DNA of 39,821 nt from Acholeplasmataceae bacterium (GTDB lineage: Bacteria > Bacillota_I > Bacilli_A > Acholeplasmatales > Acholeplasmataceae): assembly GCA_028690555.1 (NCBI GenBank), contig JAQVBA010000004.1, forward strand, positions 1-39,821. Direction: 5' to 3'. The notes beneath the pieces are model-generated. The model searched no databases. It saw nothing but the letters and a program-made list of their open reading frames with translations, and was not told the DNA's origin. This document shows positions 7,522 through 15,733 of this stretch, in pieces. Every line of letters starts with the position of its first letter. The stretch's first letter is position 1. Position numbers and translations under genes: made by a program.

Positions 7522-8450
7522 CAAAATATGAGGTTATTCCAGAATTAGCACTTCTTAAACCGATACGGTTTTTAAAATATTCAAATATTAGACGGCTCAT
7601 GCAAAATTTTGTATTTGAATTGACCATGTTTTTTACGCGTCCAAAACGTGGTATTCGAATGCGTCGATTTTGGATTCGTGGTTATCATTATGAAAAAATT
7701 AAAATCATTTTTTATGATTTCAAAAAAAGCACAGAAAAACTTCCAGTGATTTTATATTTTCATGGAGGTGCTTTTCAGATTGAAGGTACACCAGTTCACA
7801 TAAAAATGATTACCAACATGATGGTTGGAGCAAACCATAAAGCCGTATATGTCAAGTACCGATTAGCTCCAAAACATCCGTTTCCTACAGCGCTCATGGA
7901 TGGTTATCATGCGTTGCAGTGGATTAAGGAACACGAAGACTTTTTAAATATTGATACCGATAAAATTACAATTGCTGGTGATAGTGCGGGTGGTAATTTA
8001 GCCACAGCGATCGCATTGTTATCGAGAGATTTAAATGGACCTAAAATATATAAGCAGATGATGATTTATCCCGTGATTGATATTAAACAAGAAACAGAAA
8101 GTCAAAAAAATTATTTCGACACACCAATGTGGAATAGTAATTTGAATCGTGTGATGTGGCAACTTTATTTAAAAAATGGCGATCAAGGGATGTTACCTTA
8201 TGCATCACCATCATTGGCTAAACTTGAAGGTTCACCTAAAACATATATTGAAACTGCAGAGTTTGATCCACTTCGTGATGAGGGTGTACTGTATGCCAAA
8301 AGGTTGAAAGAAGCTGGTGTCGATGTAGAAGAACATCACACCTATAAAACGGTTCATGGTTATGATGCGGTATTTTTTAGCAATTTCATCAAAGAAATGA
8401 CAGAGCATCGCATTCAGTTTTTGAAGGAGGATTTAGATGAAAAAGATTGA
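7518..8450 (+). CDS. Alpha/beta hydrolase, hormone-sensitive-lipase (HSL) type esterase
   Basis: A 310-residue carboxylesterase-like hydrolase. The HSL oxyanion motif HGGAF begins at H82, the nucleophile elbow GDSAGGN has Ser156, the acid is D250 in FDPLRDEG, and the catalytic His is H280 in VHGYD. The full triad is therefore visible. Such enzymes act on short acyl esters or N-acyl compounds; the natural substrate is unknown. No signal peptide is seen, so it is probably cytoplasmic, with a basic N-terminal lid region. The TTG start has GAGGGAGTGA upstream and overlaps the msrB stop (TTGA). It also overlaps the CAT-like gene downstream by 14 bases. Confidence 0.9.
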   Translation: MTKYEVIPELALLKPIRFLKYSNIRRLMQNFVFELTMFFTRPKRGIRMRRFWIRGYHYEKIKIIFYDFKKSTEKLPVILYFHGGAFQIEGTPVHIKMITNMMVGANHKAVYVKYRLAPKHPFPTALMDGYHALQWIKEHEDFLNIDTDKITIAGDSAGGNLATAIALLSRDLNGPKIYKQMMIYPVIDIKQETESQKNYFDTPMWNSNLNRVMWQLYLKNGDQGMLPYASPSLAKLEGSPKTYIETAEFDPLRDEGVLYAKRLKEAGVDVEEHHTYKTVHGYDAVFFSNFIKEMTEHRIQFLKEDLDEKD

Positions 8451-9063
8451 TTTAAAATCTTGGGACCGGTTTGAAACCTTTGATTATTATCGAAAATTTG
8501 ACCATCCCAGATATTTAATGACTTTTGATTTAGATGTCACAAAATTCTATCATCAAGTCAAAGAAAACAAAGAATCTTTCTACTTGTCGTTTATTCATTT
8601 TATTCTATCCGTAATGAATGAACACAAAGCCTTTCACTATCGTATCTTAGGTGACGATGTGATCTATTATGAGATGATTCATCCATCCTATACCGATTTA
8701 ATCGAAAATACAGACCGATTTAAAATTGTTACGATCAATTATGAACCTGATCGAACCTTATTTATTAATCACGCCAAAGAAAAAAGTATACGTCAAGGCA
8801 ATCAATTTATCGATTTATCTGAAGAAATGAGAAAAGATCTTGTTTATATTACGACATTTCCTTGGGCAACTTACACACAAGTAACGCATGCAGAAAATCA
8901 TGACCCTCATGATGCAATTCCAAGACTTGTGTGGGGTAAATTTAGAGAAGTTCAAGGGAAACTCATGATGCCATTTTCGATTGAGGTTCATCATAGTTTT
9001 GTCGATGGCTATCATGTAGGTTTATTTATTCAAGATTTAGAAAAAAGACTCCAAAATCAATAA
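8437..9063 (+). CDS. CatA-like chloramphenicol acetyltransferase family protein
   Basis: A 208-residue CoA-dependent O-acyltransferase of the type A CAT family. The N-terminus (W-x-R-x-x-x-F-x-Y-Y) and the C-terminal FSIEVHHSFVDGYHVG are diagnostic. The active-site H-H-x3-D-G is at H185-H186 and D190-G191, the second His being the expected base. PRLVWGKF and a FYLSFIHFILSVMNEHKAF segment also fit CAT. Whether it acetylates chloramphenicol cannot be read from sequence; many chromosomal homologues have unknown acceptors. It is last in the HD-GYP/msrB/esterase operon, with an overlapping start and AAGGAGG upstream. Base composition does not stand out, so there is no sign of recent transfer. Confidence 0.85.
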   Translation: MKKIDLKSWDRFETFDYYRKFDHPRYLMTFDLDVTKFYHQVKENKESFYLSFIHFILSVMNEHKAFHYRILGDDVIYYEMIHPSYTDLIENTDRFKIVTINYEPDRTLFINHAKEKSIRQGNQFIDLSEEMRKDLVYITTFPWATYTQVTHAENHDPHDAIPRLVWGKFREVQGKLMMPFSIEVHHSFVDGYHVGLFIQDLEKRLQNQ

Positions 9064-9083
9064 GGCAAACGCCTTATTTTTTT
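9062..9083 (+). terminator. Intrinsic terminator after the CAT-like gene
   Basis: AAGGC-AAAC-GCCTT hairpin overlapping the stop codon, then A and a run of seven T. Confidence 0.8.
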
Positions 9084-9151
9084 GTTTCAAAAACGATAAA
9101 AAATCAAATATGAAAAATTATATGATTTATCATATATCTTCAAGTGTCTTG

Positions 9152-9160
9152 TGCTATAAT
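9152..9160 (+). promoter_or_regulatory. Extended -10 promoter of the leucine dehydrogenase operon
   Basis: TGCTATAAT with no convincing -35. The expected transcription start falls at about 9167, inside the operator candidate just downstream. Confidence 0.65.
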
Positions 9161-9165
9161 GTTTA

Positions 9166-9179
9166 TGTAAGCGCTTTTA
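9166..9179 (+). promoter_or_regulatory. CcpA/LacI-type operator (cre-like) at the transcription start
   Basis: TGTAAGCGCTTTTA matches the cre consensus TGWAANCGNTNWCA at 13 of 14 positions, failing only at the second-to-last C. It overlaps the predicted transcription start, the usual place for carbon catabolite repression. Confidence 0.55.
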
Positions 9180-9200
9180 GAAAATTGAAAGGAGATTATG

Positions 9201-10280
9201 ATGAGCGATTTCAAAGTTTTCGACTATATGGCGAAACATCAGTACGAGCAAGTCGTATATTTTTATGACAGAACGACAGGATTGAAAGGTATTACATGTA
9301 TTCATAACACCACGTTAGGACCAGCCCTTGGTGGTACTAGACTGTGGAACTATGCAAGTGAAGAAGAGGCAGTGATTGACTGTTTAAGACTTGCAAGAGG
9401 CATGAGTTATAAAGCTGCAGCTGCTGGATTAAACTTAGGCGGAGGTAAAACCGTTCTGATTGGTGATCCAGATAAAGTGAAGAGCGAAGGATATTTCCGT
9501 GCTTTAGGACGTTATGTACAAAGCTTAAATGGCAGATACATTACCGCTGAAGACGTGAATACTGGAACTAAAGACATGGATTTTGTCAGCATGGAAACAG
9601 ATTATGTGGTTGGGTTAGAAGGTAAATCTGGTAACCCATCACCAAAAACAGCACTTGGTGCATTCCATGGCATTCGTTCAGCACTCATGCATAAGCATGG
9701 TGATGATACAATCAGTAAATACACATATGCAATTCAAGGCACAGGACAAACTGGTTATTATTTAACGAAGTTATTATTAGAACATGGCGCTAAGAAGGTT
9801 TATTTCTCAGAAATTAACCAAAAATATATTGACAGAATGCATAAAGAACATCCACAAGTTGAATTTGTAGCACCTAAAGATTATTGGGGATTAGATGTTG
9901 ATGTCTTATCACCTTGTGCATTAGGTGGGATGTTAAATGATGAAACAATTCCTCAAATTAAGGCAAGTATTATTGCAGGTACTACAAATAACGTGCTTTT
10001 AGATGAAGATATTCATGGCAATATGTTAAAAGACAAAGGCATTTTATATGCACCAGACTTTGTCATTAATGCTGGCGGTTTAATTAACGTGTATCATGAA
10101 TTAAAAGAATATAATGAAGGTAGAGCAATTCGTGATATTGAAAAGATCTATGATCGTTTATTAGAAATTTATAAGATTGCTGAAAAAGAAAACATCAATA
10201 CGAACCAAGCGGCGAAAGTGTTTGCTAAAAACCGTATTGAATGTATGAAAAATATCCACGATAACTACATTAAAAGATAG
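9201..10280 (+). CDS. bcd: Leucine dehydrogenase (Glu/Leu/Phe/Val dehydrogenase family)
   Basis: Catalyses NAD-dependent oxidative deamination of leucine, valine and isoleucine to 2-oxo acids. At 359 residues it is the size of Bacillus leucine dehydrogenase and shorter than glutamate dehydrogenases. Motifs: LGPALGGTR, GGGKTVLIGDPD with the catalytic Lys83, the ITAEDVNTGTKDMD segment, and the dinucleotide motif QGTGQTGYY near residue 180. The ATG at 9201 is preferred over 9198 because GGAG at 9191-9194 is then six bases away. Four oxidoreductase subunit genes follow within a few bases, which points to catabolism of branched-chain amino acids to acyl-CoA. The specificity for branched-chain substrates rests on family resemblance and this context. 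Confidence 0.92.
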   Translation: MSDFKVFDYMAKHQYEQVVYFYDRTTGLKGITCIHNTTLGPALGGTRLWNYASEEEAVIDCLRLARGMSYKAAAAGLNLGGGKTVLIGDPDKVKSEGYFRALGRYVQSLNGRYITAEDVNTGTKDMDFVSMETDYVVGLEGKSGNPSPKTALGAFHGIRSALMHKHGDDTISKYTYAIQGTGQTGYYLTKLLLEHGAKKVYFSEINQKYIDRMHKEHPQVEFVAPKDYWGLDVDVLSPCALGGMLNDETIPQIKASIIAGTTNNVLLDEDIHGNMLKDKGILYAPDFVINAGGLINVYHELKEYNEGRAIRDIEKIYDRLLEIYKIAEKENINTNQAAKVFAKNRIECMKNIHDNYIKR

Positions 10281-10291
10281 GGAGTGATTTA

Positions 10292-10510
10292 GTGAAAAAG
10301 GGCAAATTAACATTTACTGATGAAGCGTGCAAGGGCTGTGAGCTCTGTACATCTTTCTGCCCAGTCGACATTTTGTATCTTGACAAAGATCGAATGAACT
10401 CAAATGGTTACCACTTAATCTCAGTCACCGATATGGACAAATGTATTGCGTGTGCACAATGTGCTATCGTATGTCCAGACTCAGTGATTAAAGTGGAGGC
10501 GATTGACTGA
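10292..10510 (+). CDS. 2-oxoacid:ferredoxin oxidoreductase delta subunit (2x[4Fe-4S] ferredoxin)
   Basis: A 72-residue polyferredoxin with two classical cluster motifs. The first uses C13, C16, C19 and C23-Pro; the second C51, C54, C57 and C61-Pro. This is the VorD/KorD type electron-transfer subunit. It starts at GTG 10292 after GGGAGTGA and its TGA stop overlaps the ATG of the alpha subunit. It passes electrons from the thiamine-diphosphate subunit to free ferredoxin. Confidence 0.93.
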   Translation: MKKGKLTFTDEACKGCELCTSFCPVDILYLDKDRMNSNGYHLISVTDMDKCIACAQCAIVCPDSVIKVEAID

Positions 10511-11580
10511 TGGCAAAAGTATTAATGAAAGGAAATCAAGCAATTGCATTAGCAGCAGTAAATGCTGGATTAGATGCATTCTTTGGTTATCCGATTACAC
10601 CACAAAATGAAGTACCTGAATATTTATCGAAATATTTAAATGAACGTGGAAAAATATTCGTTCAAGCAGAATCTGAAGTTGCAGCAATCAACATGGTTTA
10701 TGGTGCAGCTGGTGCAGGCGCAAGAGTGATGACGTCATCCTCATCTGTAGGAATTGCTTTAAAACAAGAAGGCATTAGTTATATTGCGGGTGCTGAATTA
10801 CCAGCACTGATTGTATCGGTGATGAGAGCTGGCCCCGGTTTAGGTGGTATTTCACCTTCACAAGCCGATTATTTCCAAGCGACTCGTGGTGGTGGAAATG
10901 GCGATTATCATGTCGTTGTTTTAGCACCAGAATCGATTCAAGAAACCGTTGATTTAATTAAACAGGGATTTGATATTGCAGATCAATATAGAAATCCAGT
11001 CATGGTTTTAGTGGACGGTTTAATTGGTCAAATGATGGAATCTGTCGATATGGATAAACCTGTGAAAAAACGGCATATTGAACCTAAAACATATGCAACG
11101 ACAGGAACTAAAAATCATGAAGGCAGAAATATTATTAACTCTTTAGGTTTAGATCCATATTACTTAGAACAACATAATTATCATTTACGTGATAAATATA
11201 ATGAAATTATTAAACATGAAACGCAAGTTGAACTCATCAACATGGAAAAAGCGGATTATGTCATTGTCGCATATGGGACCATGGCACGCATTAGTCGTTC
11301 AGCGATTGAAACATTAAAAGAAAAAGGCATTAATGTCGGAATGATTCGTCCGATTACATTATGGCCATATCCTAAGAAAGCTTTCGATTTGATTCCGAAA
11401 GATTGTAAAGGAATTTTAGTGACTGAAATGAGTATGGGTCAAATGGTTGATGATGTCATGATTTCAAATAAAGGCAGACATAAGATTGCATTCTATGGTC
11501 GTCCAGGTGGTATCGTTCCTGAACCAGAAGAAATCGTGGATGCAATATTAAATTATGAAAAGTGGGTGGTGGAAGAATGA
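10510..11580 (+). CDS. 2-oxoacid:ferredoxin oxidoreductase alpha subunit (VorB/KorA type)
   Basis: A 356-residue subunit carrying the pyrimidine-binding domain I and domain II of the POR superfamily. YPITPQNEVPEYL, the ESEVAAINMVYGAAGAGARVM region and the GPGLGGISPSQADYFQATRGGGNGDY segment are characteristic of the 2-ketoisovalerate and 2-oxoglutarate enzymes. With the delta, beta and gamma subunits it makes a four-subunit enzyme that decarboxylates a 2-oxo acid to acyl-CoA, CO2 and reduced ferredoxin. The leucine dehydrogenase in front favours branched-chain 2-oxo acids (VOR) over 2-oxoglutarate, but specificity cannot be fixed from the sequence. Start and stop overlap both neighbours (TGATG and ATGA), indicating tight translational coupling. 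Confidence 0.92.
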   Translation: MAKVLMKGNQAIALAAVNAGLDAFFGYPITPQNEVPEYLSKYLNERGKIFVQAESEVAAINMVYGAAGAGARVMTSSSSVGIALKQEGISYIAGAELPALIVSVMRAGPGLGGISPSQADYFQATRGGGNGDYHVVVLAPESIQETVDLIKQGFDIADQYRNPVMVLVDGLIGQMMESVDMDKPVKKRHIEPKTYATTGTKNHEGRNIINSLGLDPYYLEQHNYHLRDKYNEIIKHETQVELINMEKADYVIVAYGTMARISRSAIETLKEKGINVGMIRPITLWPYPKKAFDLIPKDCKGILVTEMSMGQMVDDVMISNKGRHKIAFYGRPGGIVPEPEEIVDAILNYEKWVVEE

Positions 11581-12320
11581 TTAAGTATGAGAGATCAAAA
11601 GGCTTAACCGATGTCAATACCCACTATTGCCCAGGTTGTACCCATGGAATTTTACATAAACTTGTCGCAGAAGTATTAGAAGAACTTAACGTATTAGATC
11701 ATACGGTTGGGATTGCATCTGTAGGATGTTCAGTCTTTAGTTATGAATATTTTAATTGTGATTTTCAACAAGCACCACATGGTCGTGCATGCGCACTTGC
11801 AACTGGTGTGAAAAGAGTTTTACCAGATAACGTCGTTTTCACCTATCAAGGTGATGGTGACTTAGCATCGATAGGGATTGCTGAAACTATTCATGCTGCA
11901 AACCGTGGCGAAAACATTACAGTCATTATGGCGAATAATGCAACTTATGGTATGACTGGTGGTCAAATGGCACCAACAACGCTGTTAGGACAAAAAGCAA
12001 CCACTGCACAAGAAGGACGTAATACCCTTCAACATGGTAATCCGATGCATGTTTCAGAAATGTTTGCAACCATTGATCGTGCAGCTTATGTTGAACGTGT
12101 TGCATTAACTGATATTGGTAATATTCGTAAAGCGAAGAAAGCCATTAAAAAAGCATTTACTTATCAAATCGAGAAAAAAGGTTTCACTTTAATTGAAGTC
12201 GTTTCCACATGTCCGGTAAACTGGGGAATGAAGCCAAGAGAAGCTTTGGATTGGGCAAAAGAACACATGATCCCGATTTATCCACTCGGTGTTTATAAGG
12301 ATATTGAAAAAAATGATTAG
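11577..12320 (+). CDS. 2-oxoacid:ferredoxin oxidoreductase beta subunit (TPP-binding, VorA/KorB type)
   Basis: A 247-residue subunit binding thiamine diphosphate. HYCPGCTHGILHKL is the family's N-terminal motif. The cofactor site is GDGDLASIGIAET followed by the ANNATYGMTGGQMAPTT segment, with the conserved Asn and the GMTGGQ loop. ATG 11577 overlaps the alpha-subunit stop (ATGA) and is backed by a GGTGGTGGAAG ribosome site. The gene overlaps the gamma subunit by eight bases. Together these subunits give the core of the oxidoreductase. Confidence 0.93.
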   Translation: MIKYERSKGLTDVNTHYCPGCTHGILHKLVAEVLEELNVLDHTVGIASVGCSVFSYEYFNCDFQQAPHGRACALATGVKRVLPDNVVFTYQGDGDLASIGIAETIHAANRGENITVIMANNATYGMTGGQMAPTTLLGQKATTAQEGRNTLQHGNPMHVSEMFATIDRAAYVERVALTDIGNIRKAKKAIKKAFTYQIEKKGFTLIEVVSTCPVNWGMKPREALDWAKEHMIPIYPLGVYKDIEKND

Positions 12321-12846
12321 AACGATTCGTATTGCAGGATTTGGTGGACAAGGTGTCATGTTAACCGGACAACTCATGGCACATGCTGCAAACAAGCAAG
12401 GACTCTATAGTCTTTGGGTTCCAACGTATGGACCTGAAACGAGAGGTGGAACTGCAAACTGTTCCATCGTCGTTAGTGATAAACCAATCTACTCACCTGT
12501 ATTTAGTAAATCTGATGATTTATTAGTATTCAATGAACCATCACTTACCAAGTTTGGTGATAAAGTTAAACCAGGCGGGAACTTATTTTATAACAAGAGT
12601 TTAATAAAAGGCGATGTTGAAGGAAATGACCATCACATTTATGGCATTCCAATGAATGACATTGCAAAAGAACTTGATGTTCCTCAAGTTGCGAATATGG
12701 TGATGCTCGGTGCATATTTGAAAAAGGTAGATATTTTTAAAGAAGAAGTCATTATGGAATCTTTAAAGTATTTCCTAGGAGAAAAAAAGGTAGGTTTATT
12801 ACCAGTTAATCAAAAAGCCTTAGCCAGAGGATTTGAATCCATTTAA
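12313..12846 (+). CDS. 2-oxoacid:ferredoxin oxidoreductase gamma subunit (VorC/KorC type)
   Basis: A 177-residue gamma subunit. It opens with IRIAGFGGQGVMLTGQLMAHA and has YGPETRGGTANCSIVVSD, both hallmarks of the POR gamma domain. ATG 12313 is preferred because AAGGAT lies upstream within the end of the beta gene. A strong terminator closes the operon directly after it. No phosphotransacylase or acyl kinase is encoded here, so how the acyl-CoA is used for ATP is not shown in this window. Confidence 0.92.
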   Translation: MIRTIRIAGFGGQGVMLTGQLMAHAANKQGLYSLWVPTYGPETRGGTANCSIVVSDKPIYSPVFSKSDDLLVFNEPSLTKFGDKVKPGGNLFYNKSLIKGDVEGNDHHIYGIPMNDIAKELDVPQVANMVMLGAYLKKVDIFKEEVIMESLKYFLGEKKVGLLPVNQKALARGFESI

Positions 12847-12851
12847 TCTTT

Positions 12852-12884
12852 AAGGCGATGTTTCGATTGAGACATCGCCTTTTT
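12852..12884 (+). terminator. Strong intrinsic terminator of the leucine dehydrogenase/oxidoreductase operon
   Basis: The ten-base stem AAGGCGATGT/ACATCGCCTT with a ten-base loop is followed by a T tract. Confidence 0.9.
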
Positions 12885-12909
12885 GTCATGGATGAATTTG
12901 GCTTTTTCA

Positions 12910-12918
12910 TGCTATAAT
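12910..12918 (+). promoter_or_regulatory. Extended -10 promoter of the MFS transporter
   Basis: TGCTATAAT, identical to the box before leucine dehydrogenase. No -35 at the usual spacing. It is 40 bases before the ATG. Confidence 0.6.
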
Positions 12919-12958
12919 AACAAGTAAGAAATTTATAGAAAGATGATGAGGTAACGCT

Positions 12959-14557
12959 ATGAAACTCGACTATAAAAAAGTGTTTTATGTAGGACTTGCA
13001 TTCTTTATTATTACGATTTTTTGGCAAACATATGATTCAATCATCACGAAAATATTGATTGATAAATTTGGGTTAAATCAAACATGGTCTGGTGTTGTGA
13101 TGGCATTAGATAACGTTCTAGCATTATTCATGTTACCGCTATTTGGGGCGCTTTCCGATAAAACAAATCATAAATTAGGAAGACGTACTCCATATGTGAT
13201 TGTTGGAACGATTGTTGCAGCATTTGCATTTATTGCTCTTTCATTTTCTGATAATGTTCAGACCAATCGCATCAATGAAACGGCAATCGTTGATAAATAT
13301 GAGATTATTGTCGATACGGAAGATGATATTAAACAAACACCGCTATTTTGGCAACTTATGATGACAGAAATGACACTTGAAAGACGTGCTAAACGACTTT
13401 CTGGTGATATTACTCAAGAAAGATTTGATGCATGGCAAGATAACACATTAGAGCCGATGCAAGATTTACTTCAAGGAAAAACTGAATTATCTGTCATTGA
13501 TGTTTCCTATTTAGATGGGTATTATCATACGTATTTAAGTAATTTAGCGTGGGAAGAAACGATTCAAAGTCCAACAAATTTTGTTGTGTTCATCGTGATT
13601 TTATTCATTGCATTAGTTGCGATGTCAACCTTTAGATCTCCTGCAGTTTCTTTAATGCCGGATGTTACACCAAAACCACTTCGAAGTAAAGCAAATGCCA
13701 TCATTAATTTGATGGGATCCGCTGCTGGTGTTACCGCACTCATCATGATGACGCTCTATGGTTTAGGTGGTAAATCTTATGTGAGTTATCAAATGGCATT
13801 TATCACAGTGGGTATCATTATGCTATTTGTGCTTGCATTCTTCTTATGGAAAGTCAAGGAACCAAAACTTGTCAAAGAAAGAGAAGAACTTGACATCAAG
13901 TATAATCTTGTTGAAGATGAATCTGAAGTTCACGACATGGCTGAACTTCCAAGAGATAAAAAGATTTCACTTTTCTTAATCTTAGGCTCTGTGTTCTTAT
14001 GGTTTATGGGTTATAACGCAGTCATGACAAAAGTTTCAGATTATGCACCTAAGATTTTACAACTTTCATCATTTACTGTTCCACTTTTAGTCGCAAACGT
14101 TACAGCGATTGCAACTTTCATTCCAATTGGGATATTATCAACTAAATTTGGTCGTAAAAAGATGATTTTAGCAGGAATTATTTTACTCACATTATGCTTT
14201 GGCTCTGTGTTCTTCTTATCAAAAGATACCGGATGGGTGATGTATATCGTGTTTGGATTAACGGGTATTGGGTGGGCAACAATTAATGTCAACTCATATC
14301 CGATGGTCGTAGAACTTGCGAAAGGATCAAACGTTGGGAAATATACAGGATATTATTATACCTTCTCGATGGCAGCACAAATTTTAACGCCAATTCTTTC
14401 AGGTATTTTAATGGATACGATTCACCAAAAGGTGTTATTCCCTTATGCAACATTCTTTGTAGCCGTCGCATTCATCACGATGTTTTTCACGAAACACGGT
14501 GATGCCAAAATTGAAAAGAAAGATATCTTAGAAAATTTTGATGTCGATATGGACTAA
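12959..14557 (+). CDS. MFS transporter, SLC45-like, with large loop insertion
   Basis: A 532-residue major facilitator. TM1-TM3 lie at about 8-30, 45-65 and 78-98, with the MFS signature LSDKTNHKLGRRTPYV between TM2 and TM3. A hydrophilic, charged segment of about 95 residues (about 102-198) follows TM3, where most MFS proteins have a short outside loop. TM4 onward starts with FVVFIVILFIALVAM and FRSPAVSLMPDVTP. The second half repeats the TKFGRKKM motif. The type I layout resembles sucrose/maltose SLC45 transporters, so a sugar symporter is likely, but the substrate is not proven. It has its own promoter and a terminator shared with the convergent glycerophosphodiesterase gene. Confidence 0.82.
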   Translation: MKLDYKKVFYVGLAFFIITIFWQTYDSIITKILIDKFGLNQTWSGVVMALDNVLALFMLPLFGALSDKTNHKLGRRTPYVIVGTIVAAFAFIALSFSDNVQTNRINETAIVDKYEIIVDTEDDIKQTPLFWQLMMTEMTLERRAKRLSGDITQERFDAWQDNTLEPMQDLLQGKTELSVIDVSYLDGYYHTYLSNLAWEETIQSPTNFVVFIVILFIALVAMSTFRSPAVSLMPDVTPKPLRSKANAIINLMGSAAGVTALIMMTLYGLGGKSYVSYQMAFITVGIIMLFVLAFFLWKVKEPKLVKEREELDIKYNLVEDESEVHDMAELPRDKKISLFLILGSVFLWFMGYNAVMTKVSDYAPKILQLSSFTVPLLVANVTAIATFIPIGILSTKFGRKKMILAGIILLTLCFGSVFFLSKDTGWVMYIVFGLTGIGWATINVNSYPMVVELAKGSNVGKYTGYYYTFSMAAQILTPILSGILMDTIHQKVLFPYATFFVAVAFITMFFTKHGDAKIEKKDILENFDVDMD

Positions 14558-14562
14558 AAAGT

Positions 14563-14590
14563 AAAAGCGACTCCATTAGGAATCGCTTTT
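14563..14590. terminator. Bidirectional terminator between MFS and glycerophosphodiesterase genes
   Basis: AAAAGCGA-x-TCC/GGA-x-TCGCTTTT hairpin with an ATTA loop and T runs on both sides. The last 15 bases of the minus-strand gene are part of the stem. Confidence 0.8.
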
Positions 14591-15325
14591 TTCTTTAGGT
14601 ATGAAGTGTTCAAAAACAACATTATGATAGCGAGATTTAACAAAATCTAATTGTTCTTGAGTTCTTGCGGCATAGCTAATCACGGTTATGCCTTTTTCCT
14701 TTGCTTTATCAACCCACTTATTGGGTAGGTTATGAATGCCATAACTGATGAAATCAGGCTTTGTGAAGTGATTAAAAAACATGGTTTTCATCAAATATTT
14801 CATATAGGGTTTCATGTGATTATCTGATTTAAAATATTCTGTGATTTGACCTCTTATGATTTCTGGATGATTATTTTTAAACCATTTTACAATACCGGGA
14901 TGAAATGAGAATATGGCATAATTGCCTTTGTATGTTTCGATGATTTCCATGAAATTTTTAGCGAGTAATTCGTTATCGCCATGGGGTTTAAGCTCAATTA
15001 ATAAGTTCACTTTTCCATCAACTAATTCTAAGACTTCTTTAAGTGTTGGAATATGATCATTGGTATCTTTGAGTCTAAAATTCTTTATGTCATCATAAGT
15101 CACATCGGATAGTTTCAAGTCTTTTTGACAAATTCTTTTAAAGTCTTTGTCATGGAAAACAATCACCGTTCCATCTTTTAAGACATTAATATCAAATTCT
15201 ATTGAATAATGGTGATTGATGGCTTCTTTAAAAGCAGTGATAGAGTTTTCAACGATACTAAAATCTTTTGAATGTAATCCACGATGAGCAATTAAATCAT
15301 TTTTTAACCAAGTTAAATCTTTCAT
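14576..15325 (-). CDS. Glycerophosphodiester phosphodiesterase family protein
   Basis: A 249-residue GDPD TIM-barrel enzyme that hydrolyses glycerophosphodiesters (lipid head groups) to glycerol-3-phosphate and an alcohol. The catalytic motif HRG is at residues 14-16, and the metal and second acid-base residues are in SIEFDINVLKDGTVIVFHD (Glu-x-Asp and the His-Asp pair). IPTLKEVLELVDGKVNLLIELK is also conserved. There is no signal peptide, so it is cytoplasmic and probably recycles phospholipid breakdown products. AGAGGTG precedes the ATG, and an extended -10 promoter is upstream. Confidence 0.9.
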   Translation of the reverse strand: MKDLTWLKNDLIAHRGLHSKDFSIVENSITAFKEAINHHYSIEFDINVLKDGTVIVFHDKDFKRICQKDLKLSDVTYDDIKNFRLKDTNDHIPTLKEVLELVDGKVNLLIELKPHGDNELLAKNFMEIIETYKGNYAIFSFHPGIVKWFKNNHPEIIRGQITEYFKSDNHMKPYMKYLMKTMFFNHFTKPDFISYGIHNLPNKWVDKAKEKGITVISYAARTQEQLDFVKSRYHNVVFEHFIPKEKSDS

Positions 15326-15352
15326 ATGTGCACCTCTTATTCATGTATTACT

Positions 15353-15361
15353 ATTATAGCA
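15353..15361 (-). promoter_or_regulatory. Extended -10 promoter of the glycerophosphodiesterase gene
   Basis: On the minus strand TGCTATAAT, 28 bases ahead of the start codon. It belongs to the same TGNTATAAT class as other promoters in the window. Confidence 0.6.
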
Positions 15362-15411
15362 TATGAAAATGGGAGTTTTATGATACAACATCATGTGAAA
15401 AGAGTGATGAA

Positions 15412-15729
15412 ATGAAACGAGTCATAGTGATAATGGTATTTACCTTTAGTTTATTGTCATTGATAGCTTGTCAAAAAGAACCAGATATAGTCCCACCTCA
15501 TATCACGGGTGCTAAAGATATCACTTATTATATGGGTAGAGGTGAGCCTGATTATTTAAATGGTGTATCTGCAAATGATAATATTGATGGTGATATAACG
15601 AGTCAAATTGAAGTCGATTTATCTGAAGTCGATCTTGAAACGCCCGGAATATAACCAATTATTTATAAGGCTACAGATAAAGCAGGTAATACAGGTGCAT
15701 CATCTTGTATGTTGATTGTCATCGAGTAA
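15412..15729 (+). pseudogene. Ig-like (DUF5011-type) lipoprotein gene with an internal stop codon
   Basis: The frame starts at ATG 15412 with a lipoprotein signal peptide (lipobox LIAC, Cys20) and runs through a DUF5011-like domain (ANDNIDGDITSQIEVDLSEVD). It meets TAA at 15652-15654. The same frame then continues without any shift through IIYKATDKAGNTGASS to a second stop at 15727-15729, exactly completing the domain. The stop stands where such domains have Tyr in the G-x-Y-x-I motif; the C-terminus of the 22149 gene has GDYTI at this point. One base change from TAT or TAC would explain it. A sequencing error or read-through is possible. Without the stop the product is a 105-residue surface lipoprotein. 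Confidence 0.75.
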
Positions 15730-15733
15730 ACTG

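Noticed and set aside
8437..9063. Calling the CAT-like gene an antibiotic-resistance gene
   Set aside because: Active-site residues alone do not show chloramphenicol as substrate, and no mobile element or atypical composition accompanies it.
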